Of a stretch of 64,000 nt of DNA, positions 39,461 to 50,800 are shown piece after piece. The stretch's first letter is position 1. Each line of letters starts with the position of its first letter. The position numbers and the translations under genes are program-made. A model generated the notes under the pieces. It saw only the letters and a program-made list of their open reading frames with translations, was not told the DNA's origin and made no database searches. This stretch comes from an uncultured Clostridia bacterium. Lineage in GTDB: Bacteria > Bacillota > Clostridia > Oscillospirales > Ruminococcaceae. The stretch covers positions 1 through 64,000 of the forward strand of contig CANQUJ010000005.1 in assembly GCA_947627005.1 (NCBI GenBank). Reading direction: 5' to 3'.

Positions 39461-40507
39461 TCACCCTATCGCGGTCATTATATTCATCAGCGGAAGCATT
39501 ACCGCCAAAAGAATTATTCCGACGAGCACCGAAGTCACCATAACGAGCGCGGGCTCTACCCTTGCGACCGATTCTTCGAGCGCGATGTCGCTTTCCTCCG
39601 AAAGACGCCTTGCGATCTGCTCCATCGCCGAGTCGCCGGTTCCGCTTTTAAGCCCAAGCTCTAATATCCTGCATTCCGCGCTCGGCAGCGCGCCCGAGGC
39701 TTTCATCGCGGCCGAAAGCGATTCGCCGCTTTCGATACGCTTTTTGCAGTCGTCGCATCTTTGCTTTGCGGCCGGAACGCCGTCCAAAAGCGACCCCGCG
39801 AGCGAAAGGGCTTCTTCTATCGGGAGTCCGCTCGAAAGCCCCATCGAAAGCGACTGTGCGAAGCAGGCGGTGTTGATTTTCCGCGAAACTCCCCTGTCGC
39901 CCATCTTTTTGCGCCAGGCGGCGGTCATCTTCTCTCTGAAAGCGGGGACCGCCGAGAACAAAACCAAAAATACCACGACGAGCCCGAGGATAACGCACAA
40001 AAACGGCATGGCCTTATCCAGCGCCCGCCCGAACGCCAAAAGCCCGCCCGCGATGCCGGTAAGGCTTGCGCCGAGATAGGAGTATACGTCGTTGAAGACG
40101 GGGAGAACTTTTATCAAAAGCACCGCGATTACCGCGAGCATTATTATCAAAAGAATAGAGGGGTATAAAAGCGCGGCTTTGACCTGGTGGTCGAGCCTCG
40201 CCCTGTCCTCGTAATACCGCGCGAGGGCGCTTAGCGCCTCTTCGGTGCGGCCGGATTTTTCGCCTACGTCCAAAAGCCCGCAAACATAGTCCGGGAATCT
40301 TTTGCTCGCCCTGACGGCCTCGGCGAGAGAAACGCCGTTGTCGGCGCTGTCCGCCAGCTCGGTCAGAAGCTTTTTGTGATCCCCCTCGGGCTCCTCTTCG
40401 GCTAAAAGAGCGAGACCGTCCCCCACTCCTACTCCGGAATGGATCAAAAGGGACAGTCCCAGACAAAAGGCGCTGATTTCGTTGTTAGACAGTATCCTGT
40501 CCGCCAT
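39461..40507 (-). CDS. PilC/GspF-like inner-membrane platform protein
   Basis: A 348-residue type II secretion F-domain protein: two copies of a cytoplasmic helical domain (about 1-110 and 205-315) with membrane helices near 117-150, 160-190 and 325-347. Motifs LSLLIHSGVGVGDGLALLAEEE and FAQSLSMGLSSGLPIEEALSL (quoted in part) are the repeated family signature. It anchors the pilus/secretion ATPase and pilins. The ATG at 40507 was chosen because AAGGGGGAT lies 10 nt upstream; a longer frame from 40672 overlaps the upstream gene. It sits 62 bp after the transglutaminase gene, with a small hairpin (GGAGAATC/GATTCTCC) between. Confidence 0.88.
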   Translation of the reverse strand: MADRILSNNEISAFCLGLSLLIHSGVGVGDGLALLAEEEPEGDHKKLLTELADSADNGVSLAEAVRASKRFPDYVCGLLDVGEKSGRTEEALSALARYYEDRARLDHQVKAALLYPSILLIIMLAVIAVLLIKVLPVFNDVYSYLGASLTGIAGGLLAFGRALDKAMPFLCVILGLVVVFLVLFSAVPAFREKMTAAWRKKMGDRGVSRKINTACFAQSLSMGLSSGLPIEEALSLAGSLLDGVPAAKQRCDDCKKRIESGESLSAAMKASGALPSAECRILELGLKSGTGDSAMEQIARRLSEESDIALEESVARVEPALVMVTSVLVGIILLAVMLPLMNIMTAIG

Positions 40508-40569
40508 TTTAAACAAATCCCCCTTATACCGCCATTGCAGGAGAATCGCATGATTCTCCCGCAAGGTTG

Positions 40570-41832
40570 TCAATAAATATATTTTTCGAGATAGCTGCTG
40601 TTGTTGATAATGTCCATCGCTTCGTCGCTTCGGTTGCCGGTAGAGGCGAAGGTCGGGTCCATTCTCTGCCAAGTCTCGCCGTTAAAGTAGATCGCGCTTT
40701 CGATCCAGCCGTCGTCCTCCGTCCATACGCTTATCCAGGCGTGATAGTCGGTGTCGACGTATCCGATGACGAGCTTACAGGGTATCCCTTGGCTTCGCAA
40801 CATTCCGGTCATAAGCCCCGCATAGTCGAAGCAGATGCCCTTGCCCTTTTTAAGGATAGAGTCGAGCACCGGGAGATACCCGGACTGGACTGTCGCGGCC
40901 TTGTCATAGTCGTATGCGACATTTTCGACGACGTAGTCGTATATCGCCTTGACCTTGTCGAGCGGGTCGCTAAGCCCGCCGCAAAGTTCCGAAGCCTTTT
41001 CGATCGTGTTCGGCGCGGACTCAAAGTCAACATACTGGTTAGAGCGCAGGAACGGCGCAAATTCGTCGCTTATCGAGGCGGAGATGTCGGTCGCGATGAC
41101 CTGCGCGTATGAAGAGCCTTTGACGTTTTCGTAGATGCCGACGGTATAGGTACCGTTGCCGTCCGTAAGCGGCAGGGCGGCCCAAACGCCGGGCTGAATG
41201 TCGTATTGATACTGGGTTGAAGGGCCGTTTACCAAAGCCTTTAGGCGGTTAGAGGTCGACGCCGAGAACATAACCATAATGTATCCGTCGTCGGTGTTCG
41301 AGTAGTCGATAACCGCCTCCGAGGTTCTGTATTCGTTGATCCCCGGCGCGCTGACCGGCTCATAGTCCGGCGCGGCGGGCGGAGCGACGACCTTTTCGGT
41401 GGTCTCTTCGGTGACTTCCTCCGGCGGCTCGGTTTTCTTCTCGGTCTTGGGCGGCTCGGTCTCGGTCAGCTCGGTTGTGGTCTCTTTCGTGGTGGTGACG
41501 GTGGTGGTAGCCGGCGCCTCGGTCGTGGTCTCTTCCGTGGTGGTGGTAACGGTTGTAACCGGCGGCTCGGTCTCCGATTCGGTGGTTGGCTCGGTCGAGG
41601 GCTCGGTCGCGGGCGATTCCGGAAGAGTCTCGCTCGGCTGATCCGAAGAAGAAGGCGCTGCGCTTTCTTCTTCCGGAACGGTCGCCGCGGGAAGGTCTTC
41701 GGTCGCCGCGGCGGGAGTAGTCTCGCCGGTTCCGTCCTCCTTATTCACCTTGATGTCCGCCTGTGCGCAGGCGGACATCAAGAGAGCGGACGCTATAATC
41801 AGAATCAATACAAAAACTGCGTTTTTATGCAC
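40570..41832 (-). CDS. Transglutaminase-like lipoprotein
   Basis: A 420-residue secreted lipoprotein. The lipobox is LMSAC (Cys about 21). A Thr/Glu/Pro-rich spacer of about 125 residues with repeated TTTE units spans the cell wall. The C-terminal transglutaminase-core domain has the Cys-His-Asp triad: Cys334 in KGKGICFDYAG, His364 in DYHAWISVW and Asp392 in RMDPTFAS. Such domains act as proteases or protein cross-linkers. It starts 33 bp after the stop of the giant Cna-B protein, so it may process or cross-link that adhesin; this is inference. Confidence 0.88.
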   Translation of the reverse strand: MHKNAVFVLILIIASALLMSACAQADIKVNKEDGTGETTPAAATEDLPAATVPEEESAAPSSSDQPSETLPESPATEPSTEPTTESETEPPVTTVTTTTEETTTEAPATTTVTTTKETTTELTETEPPKTEKKTEPPEEVTEETTEKVVAPPAAPDYEPVSAPGINEYRTSEAVIDYSNTDDGYIMVMFSASTSNRLKALVNGPSTQYQYDIQPGVWAALPLTDGNGTYTVGIYENVKGSSYAQVIATDISASISDEFAPFLRSNQYVDFESAPNTIEKASELCGGLSDPLDKVKAIYDYVVENVAYDYDKAATVQSGYLPVLDSILKKGKGICFDYAGLMTGMLRSQGIPCKLVIGYVDTDYHAWISVWTEDDGWIESAIYFNGETWQRMDPTFASTGNRSDEAMDIINNSSYLEKYIY

Positions 41833-41864
41833 TGAATTATAACTCCTTTTGTTTAATTAGGGGC

Positions 41865-44800
41865 TTATTCGGCGTCTTCCTCGCGCTTCCTTCTTCTGCT
41901 GTCAATAGCGAGAGCGGTCGAAAGAATCGCTATGCCGAGCGCCGAGACGATCATTGTCGTCATCCAGGCGATCGAATGGCTGTCGTCGCCGGTCCTCGGA
42001 AGTGCCCTAAGCGGAACCCCGAGATCGGGAATGTCGATAAGAGGAACGTCGTTATCGGTGATGTTTATAAGCGGAATCTCCGAGTCGGGAATATCCTCGT
42101 AAGGAATGTCCGGCGGAGGAGGATTATCCGGCGGGGGCGGGTTATCCGGCGGCGGAGGATTATCCGGCGGAGGCGGATTGTCCGGCGGAGGCGGATTGTC
42201 CGGCGGGGGCGGGTTATCCGGCGGCGGAGGATTATCCGGCGGCGGAGGAGTCTCCGAGAAGTTGCGGATTACGAAACCTGTCTCGTCCGAACCCGATACC
42301 GTCGAAGTCCACCCGCTGTAAGATACCTCGGACACGGTGTAGACTATCCTATGGCCGTCTGCCGCGTATACGTTCAAGTTGTTGAACGCGCCGCTCCAGT
42401 TGGTGAACTGGCTGAGTACCGCGCTTGCGCCGGTCGGGATACCGTCGGCGTAAAGTCTTACGACTATCTGCGCGCCGGTGGGCGCTTGCGCGCGGGCTCC
42501 GTCGACATACCACTCTTTGATAACGGTGATGTCGCGGGTCTCCTCATAAGTGTTGACGAAGTCGACTTCCGCTTCGCTGTTCGCGGCGACCGTAACGCTG
42601 CCGCCGCCCGTGACGGTCCATCTGAATCCTACGATTCCGGCCGCCTGCTCGGTGACAGTGTATTCGCCGGGCTCGAGGTCGGTAAGCGCCGCGCTTCCCG
42701 AGCCGGTGATCCTAACCTCTGCGGTATAGCCGTTCGGCCCGCTTACGGTGAAGATGTATTCTTTATTCGCTGCGATCAGCCCGCCGCCCATAACAGCCTT
42801 GACTATTCTCAAGCTGCCGGTGTCGGGCGTGTTCTTGACGTTGGTAACGGTGAAGCCTTCTGCGCTGCCCGAGGTCTCGTAAGTGTAGCCCTCAACCGGC
42901 TCTTCTTCAACGCTGTAAACGTATTCCTTGCCGCTAAGGTCATGGGTCGGGAGACCGACGAAGGTGTAGTTCCAGTCGTTGGCCGCGCTAAGCTTAACCT
43001 CGCCGACGGTGTTCTTGACCTCCATCGAATATCTGCCGTTTACGGTGGTTACCGCTTGCTTAAGATATACGGTGATTTCGGGAAGCGTCGAGGTGTCGGT
43101 AATCGCTTCTCTGTTTTCGTCGAGCCAGACCTTTTCGACCGGAATGTCGATCTTGTTTCTGCTGTTGGTGACGGTAACGCTGCCGTCCGCTTCGACGGTG
43201 TTTGCGGCGGTCCAACCCGCAAGCTCAGTCTCGACTACCGAGTAGGTAATCAAGTTGCCGTCTTTATCATACTTGTCAAGCTTGTCGAAGGTCGCTTTCC
43301 ATTCGCCGGCCGCGTTAAGAATCGCGGTCTTGCCGGTCTCCTCGCCGTTCTTGGTGAGGGTTACGGTCGCCGAAAGGTTGGCCTTTTCGTCGTCGGTGAG
43401 CTCTTCGCCGTCGATGTCGAGCCAAGTCTTGTTGACCGTAAGCTCGGTCGATTCCTTAGTGTTGGTGATCGTTACGGTGTAGCTCTTGCCGTCTGCCGAA
43501 GCAGTAAGCTCTCCGACTGCGGAGCTCCAGTGCTCGACCGGGTCTTCGACAACGCCGTAAGTGTAGTTGTTGCCGTCGTCGTCGGTGACGTCGAGGTCGG
43601 TAAAGCTGCCGGTCCAGCCGTTTGCAGAGTTAAGGGTTACGGTTCTGCCCTCGGTATCGGCCGCGCCGTTGACTGTAAGTTTAACGGTTATCTCGCCTTC
43701 AAATTCTTTGGCGATGTCCTCGCCGGTGATTTCCTCGCCGTCGGCGTGCTTCCAAACCTTCTTGACCTCTATCGAAGTCTTGTCGGGCGCGTTGCGCCTG
43801 TTGGTAAGGACGTACAACGTCTTGTCGGTCTCATCATAACCGGATTCTGCAGTAGATTTAGTCCACTTATTGGCGTCTTCATCTTCGAGAACTTCTTCGA
43901 TCTCGTATTTTATCTCGTCGCCGTTGTCGTCATACTTCTTAAGGTTAGTGAAGGTATGAGTCCAACCCTCGGCGGCAGTAAGATCTGCCTCATCGGTCGG
44001 TTCGGCCTCGCCCTTCTTATAGAGCGCAACGTGAATCGACTCGGGGAGATTTTCAATCGTGTCGGCGGCGCCGGTGTTGTTCTTCCAGTGCTTAACGACG
44101 GTTCTCTCGGTGACGTCCTCGTCGTTGGTGACGGTGACCAAGTAGGTCGCACCGTCCGTAGAAGTCGTCACTTCGCCGACCGTGGACTTCCAGCCTTCGA
44201 CCTTATCCTCTACTACCGAGTAGGTGATCGGCTTGCCGTCTTTATCATACTTGTCGAGCTTGTCGAAGGTCGCGGTCCAGTTGCCGGCCGCGTTAAGAGT
44301 CGCGGTCCTGTCGGTCTTCTCGCCGTTCTTGGTGAGGGTTACGGTGATCGAGCCGGGAATCTCGGCGTTGCCGTTCCAAACCTTTTGAACTTCGAGTTTG
44401 ACAACCTGTCTGGTGTTGGTGATGGTGACTGTACCGTCGCTGCCGGTGGCGTATGCAGCGTCCCAACCGTTTATTTTGCTTTCAACAACGGTGTAGGTGA
44501 TTTCGTTGCCGTTCGCGTCGTGAGTGGGCAGGTCGGTGAAGTCTGCGTGCCAATTATTCTTGCCGGTAAGAGTCTGCTTGTTTTCAGTGGGTTTTCCGTT
44601 CTTGTAAAGAGTTACCTCAATCGAATCGGGAAGATTCTCGGCCGCTTCGGTGTCGTCAAACTCGTGCCAAACCTTATCGACGGGAATGTTCTTTACGGTT
44701 CTTGTGTTGGTAACCGTTACGGTGTAGCCGGTCTTGTCATAGGTTGCAGTCCAGCCGCCGAACGGAGTTTCGCTTACGGTGTAGTCGATGACATTGTTAT

Positions 44801-47800
44801 CGGCGCCGTAGATTTCAAGATCCTTAAACGTGCCCTCGTAGCCGTCCGATTTCTTAAGCGTAAGCTTCTCGTTGGTGGGATTGCCGTTTGCAAGAAGCGT
44901 TACTACGATCTCATCGGGAAGGTCAACGGTCGCAACGTTTCCGCCGATCTCTTTGAATACCTTCTTGACGGCAAGGTCGGTCAAGTGCTTCGTGCTCGTG
45001 TTTTTGATTGTGAAGCCGGTCGTGGCGTCGCCTTCGACTGTGCTTTCCCAATCGGCCGCGGAAACGCCGGACACGCCGGCCTCGACGACCTTGTAGGTAA
45101 TCGAGTTTCCGTTCTCGTCTTTCTCCTCGAGGTTCTCGAACTTATTCCGCCATCCGTTCGCGGCGTTAAGGACCACAGAACCGTAGTTGTTGCCGTTTTC
45201 GTCCGTAAGGGTTACGGTGACCGTTACGCCCTTAGGCGGGTCGGTTTCTTTGCCGACATAATCGAGCCATTGCTTATTGACGACTATTTCCTTTTTGTCG
45301 GTTTCCTTGTTGGTGATGACGTAGCCGTCGCCGCTCGTGTTCTCAACATTGCTTTCGAGATTCCAGCCGGACATCACATCTTCTCTAACGGTGTATTCGA
45401 TTTCTTCCTGGGTTCCGTTGACGTAGGTGTACTTGTCGAGATTCTCAAACGAGTCGGACCAGCCGTTGCCTTCGTTAAGAGTAACGGACTTACCGGTATT
45501 TTCGCCGTCTTTGTAAAGGGTTACGGTCGCCGAAAGCTTTGCCTTTTCTTTGTCGGAGAGCTTGGTGCAGTCGATGGTGTTGCCGTCTTTATCTTCCCAA
45601 ACCTTTTTGACCGAAACGCTGGTCTTCGCCTTGGTGTTGGTGAAGGTAAGAACTTTAATCTCGATTTCTTTGTTTTCGCCATTCTCCGTCATCGTGGCCT
45701 TAGCGGTTGAGACAAAAGGCGCACTCTTTTCCCAAGCGCTCTCAGTGGCGTCTACAAGAGTCTCTGTGGCGTTGATGGTCTTCTCCTTGCCGTCATCATC
45801 GTACTTATAGAATTCTTCTGATTCGTAAGACCAATGGTTATCTTCATTAAGAGTGATATAATCGATCGTTTTTCCGTCGACTACATGAGTATACGGCTTT
45901 CCGCCTATATTGACTTTTACTGTCAGACTGGCGGGGTGATCCGCAGCATCTGTGTCGTCGGCGTTCTTCCATACCTTTACGACCCTAAACTTGATCTTTT
46001 CGGATTCGTCGCGCTTGTTCGTAAGCTCAAAGGTCTTGGTGGTCTCGTTGTATTCGGGCTCGCCGTCTTGAGTCCAACCTTCTACATCGGACTCTTCGAC
46101 TTTGTATTCGATCTCGTCGCCGTTGTTGTCATACTTCTTGAGGTTGGTGAACGTATGAGTCCAGTTATCGGCCGCAGTGAGACCATACGAACCGGCTTCG
46201 GTCTTGGTGACGTTTTGCCCCTCGCCCTCGACCTTGTAAAGAGTTACTGTGATTGAGTCGGGGAGATTCACGGTCGCGTCTTCGCCGTTGTTGTTCATCC
46301 AGTGCTTAACGACGGTTATCTTGGTGATATCCTCGTCGTTGGTGACCTCGAACCCGTTCTCGGCGTCGCCGGTCACGGTGCCGTGCCAGCCGGTTATCGC
46401 GGTTCCCTTAACGGTGTCGGTTATCGCGATTTCCTTAACGGTGTAGGAGACGTCCTCGCCGCCTTCTTTAACGGGAAGGTTCTCAAACTTGCCGGTCGGA
46501 TTGTCTTTGTTGAGCGTTACAAACTTGCCGGTAGGTGAATTGTTCTTATAGAGCTCAACCTTAACTTCCAAGCCCTCCGGCCAAGTGACCGTCCTAACAT
46601 CGGAAGTCCATTTCTTGGTGACCGTAATATCGGTTACTTCCTTGGTGTTGGTGACGGTATACTCGTTGGTATTGTCCGTGTGGCCGTAGCTTACAGTCCA
46701 GCCGGCGGGAACGCTGACTTCTTCAAACTTATACACAATCGGCGAACCGTCGTAGTTGTATTTCGGCAGCTTGCCGGTGGTGTAAGTCCACTCGCCTTCT
46801 GCTGTCGGCAGAGTTATGCCGCCTTCGACTATTTCGTTTTCGTCTTCGCCCTCGGCGTTTTTAACCTTCTTTACGAGATTAAGATGGATTTCTTCCTTAA
46901 TATCTTTGGTGACGTCGGTCGAAGTTCCGCCCTTGCTATACTTCCAAGCCTTTTGAACGGTGAGAGTTACGGTCTCCTTCGGCGAGTTGGTGATGGTGTA
47001 GCCGTTATCGGAATTGCCATCGGCCGAAGTCCACTTATCCGTGACGTCCGTGCCATTGAATTTAACAGCGGTTTCCTCAACGGAGTAGGTAATTTCATTG
47101 TTGCCGTCTTTTTTGGGAAGGTCTGTAAAGGTATAGGATTCCTTTCCTTCGCCCTTTTCGAGAGTTACAGGATCGCCTACGTAGCTCGTAGCGCCGTCAA
47201 CATGCTTAACAAGCTTAAATTCAACGGTCAAGCCCGCGGGCCACTCAATGGGTTTGCCCGCAGCGTTTTTCCATACTTTGTTGACGGTGATCTCGGTGTT
47301 GTCGGTCTTCGTGTTGGTCGCGGTGACGGTGTATTCGATGTTATCGCCGACTTCTTTGCGATCGCCGAGCGCTAAATTGCTCGTAAGCTTCCACTCGGTG
47401 TTGGGGGTGGTGCGGTTGCCGTCTACAACATTGTAAACGCCGGCTTCGCTTACGGTGTATGTATATTCGTGTTGTTCTGCGTCTTTGTATCTGGGCAGGT
47501 TGGTGAACGCGCCGCTCCACTCGCCCTTGTCGTTAGGAAGGGTCAAGGTTTTGATAACCTTGTCGTCCTGCATAAGCTCGAAGTCTACCTCGACGTTCGT
47601 GGGAGCGTTGTCGCCTTCCCAATCCTTCGAGACTTTAACCTTGACGGTCGCGTCTTCTTCGTCGTAGATGGTAAGATTCTCGCCGAGAACGTCCTTGCCG
47701 TTGACAACAACGCCGGTCGGGCCATCGAGAAGAACAAGCTCGAGGAAGCCGTCGCCGTCGTTATCGGCTTCAAACTTGAAGTACAGCGGTTTATCGAGGA

Positions 47801-50800
47801 GCTTCAAGCCGTCGGGCGCGTTGTTTTCAACAAGCGCATAGACGAAGTCGTATGTATCTCCGGAGTTAGCCTTTGTCCAGAACGCCCAGTCGACGGTGGT
47901 TAAACCGTTGCTGTCGGTTGTGAATATCGCGGTAGGAACCAGCTCGTAGTTGATAGTCGCTGTGCCGCCTTGATGGTTGTCAAATTTCGTTTCTGTACCG
48001 CCCTCGCAGAGGCGCTTAGTCTGCGCGGCTTTAATAGCCTCGCGCGTGGTGACGTTACCGGCCGGGTTCCAAGAATAAAGGATAAACTCTGCGCCTTCGA
48101 CGGGCTCTGGCGTGCCGGTCTTGCCCTTCTTGACCTTTAAGATGTTAAGTCTGCCCCTCGTGCTCGAAGTGCCGGAGTTGATCTCGTAGGCCGAGAAGTA
48201 CCACTTTCCGCTCGTGCTCGCGTGGCTTACGCCGGTGAGCTCGGCCCTGTTGTCGATCTTAACGATTTCATTGCCCTTTTCATCGCCATTGTCATCTTTG
48301 GCGAATACATTTATATCGCTCTTAAGGACGAACAGATATGTAATAACATAGTGGGTCTGGTCGCTAAGAGTGAAGGTGATGTTGCCGGTCTCGTTGTAGA
48401 GAACGTAACTACCGGGGGTCGGTCCGCCGGCTAAGTTAGATTCTTTAACTTCGATGTGTACGGATTCCGGTTTTACCTGAACGTACTCGTTTACGTTAAA
48501 GGTATCGGTAAGGGTGAGGGTATCTCCGCCCACTCCTTCTTTAAGAAGATCCTCGCTGTATTTGTTTACCTCGACGGTAAAGAGAACGCCCTGTTGTCCG
48601 CCTTCGCTGCTAAGAACGCCGTCTTTGGAAAGATAGCCGCAGTCGAATTCAAGGTTGTGCTCGCCAAGCTCGAAGCTGTGGTTGCCGGACCATTCGAGCC
48701 AAGCCTCGTTGTGAAGCTCGCCGTTCTTGTTGCTGTCGTTCGAGGTGTCCTTGATCCTCAATCTGTAAGTGAACATATAGCCATACGGCTTGGGATTATT
48801 CTTGAAATAGGTCTCAAGATCGGTGGTACCGTTCGTAAGATCCGACCAGTTAATAGTGAGCGATTTGCCGTCAGCGCTTAAAGTGGGCGTGCCGGTAAAG
48901 GTCTCATAAACTATTTGATCGTTATATTGGTCGGTAACTTTAACGGTGATGGTGTTTCCCGCGTCGGTCTCAAATACAAGGTTAGAACCGAATTTGTCGC
49001 GGAAGGTGATATCGGTTCCGTTTTCGCGAATGTGGTCGCGGTTGCTGCCGGCGCTGTCTATAAATTTGACGGTATATTCCGCATAGCGCAAACCGTTTTC
49101 GCTTACTACGGTAGCGGTCTTGCTGCCTTTAAATTCGCCGGAAGCAACATAATCGCTTTGAGCATCTTTATCAGACTTATAATTGAAGTGAGCGTGAACT
49201 TTGTTATAAACAGCAAACCAGTTGGCAGACTCAAGCGCCGCATCGTAATATTCCTTAAGAGGTTTGCCGTCTACATCGCTGTTCTCAAGAACAGCCTTAA
49301 CCTTGTTTATATCAAGAGTATAGGTTATAGTGATAGTTAAATTTTCTTCAATCCTTTTGTCGTCTAAATTCTTAAGCCATTCGGGCTTATTCTCGGGATT
49401 TTTGTATATTATCGAAGCTTGAGTGTAAATGTTGGAATCGTAGCCGGGGTATTCCGCCTTGGTCGGGTTGATTTTGATATAGTCGTTAATCGGACCTTTG
49501 CCCTCAACTACAACGTTAATACCGGCCGCGGAGTCGTCAAATGCTTCTCTTGCGTTAAAAGGATACCAGTTCGGATCCGACAAAGACATGAAGTCATAGA
49601 TGGCCATGCTGGTCAAGTGGCTTGACAAAACATTGCTCAAGGTAACGGTATATGTAAATTTATCGCCGTCAACCACAGGCGCAGACTTCGCAACATGCCA
49701 GTCGTCGTCGGGCTCATCGGGGCCGGATTCGGATTCTTTCTTAAACTCAACGTCGCTATCGCCGCGATATTCCTTGTCGCCCTCGTGCGGGAAGGTACCG
49801 GTCGCGGTGTTGTGAATTTTCGCTTCTGTTTTAACATCGCCGGTGTCCGGGTCGAAGATATTTTTATCGTCGTAAGAAGTATAGATAACGAGGTAAACGG
49901 TTTCGGTAGTGTCGGAACCGCTCTGCTTAATGGTATAAACGTCGCCGCCAAGTGAAACGCTTAAATTGCTTCCGTCGGCCAAAGTGCCGTTTTTATCAGT
50001 CCAAAGCTCGTGCTTGACATAACCGAGACCAAGCGATTCAAGCTTATCCTCGATTTTAATGCCGTTAAGGGTTCCTTTTTTAGTGAGGTAATCGACAGGC
50101 GAATATATCGTGATTATCCAGCGAATAACCTTTTTGTCGTCGATTTCCATCGGCGTGCCGTCGTCGTTCAAATAGGTGCCGTCTTTAGAAAGGCTGCCCC
50201 ACTTAAAGTTATCGCTGTGGTTTCCGGTAAGAGGCTCGTACCCGTTATAGTCGAGAGAGAAGCTGTTACTTATATAAGTATCGCCGTCTAAAATCTTAAG
50301 CTTATATTCAATATAAATCTGCTCTCCGGGTGCGAGGGTATAAGGATCAAAGGTAAATACGATATCCGTACTGTCCCCGCCGCTGACAGTGCAATTAACG
50401 TCACTGTCCGGGGTATCGGCGGGATTGCCGGGATCGTCGATAACCCCATTGACCTTTTTAACCTTCGCCGAGCTTGCATTAAATTCAAGGTGATGATAGT
50501 TCCAGTTAGGAGTATCGGTTATAGATTTTAAGGTAACGCTTCTTTTCGCAGGATCGTTATTGATGATCAATATGCGATATGTAACCTCGTGGGTTTCGGG
50601 ATCGTAAGAAACAGGAACCTTTTGGGCGTCGGGCTTTGGAGTGTCGGTATATGTGAATTTGCCGAATACCTCGCTTTCGACAACCGAAAGGTAGCCGTCG
50701 TTATAGCTGCCTTCTTTAAACTTACCGTTGAAAGTGAAATGGGCCTGGTTGCCGGTGCCGATTGCAGAGAAGTCGAACAGGGCATACTGATCCCCGCTAC

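Noticed and set aside
40508-40569. TTGACA and TATAAG upstream of the PilC-like gene as a promoter
   Set aside because: The two boxes are about 39 bp apart, too far for sigma-A. The hairpin between them has no U-run, so neither a promoter nor a terminator is supported.
42107-42252. 18-bp tandem array as a possible CRISPR
   Set aside because: It has no spacers and encodes the PPPPDN rod in the adhesin.
41976-45710. A 1,244-codon open frame antisense to the giant Cna-B gene
   Set aside because: It mirrors the codon bias of the repetitive sense gene, has Arg/Val-rich sequence repeating with the Cna-B periodicity, has no SD, and shows no family motif. It is a shadow of the sense frame.
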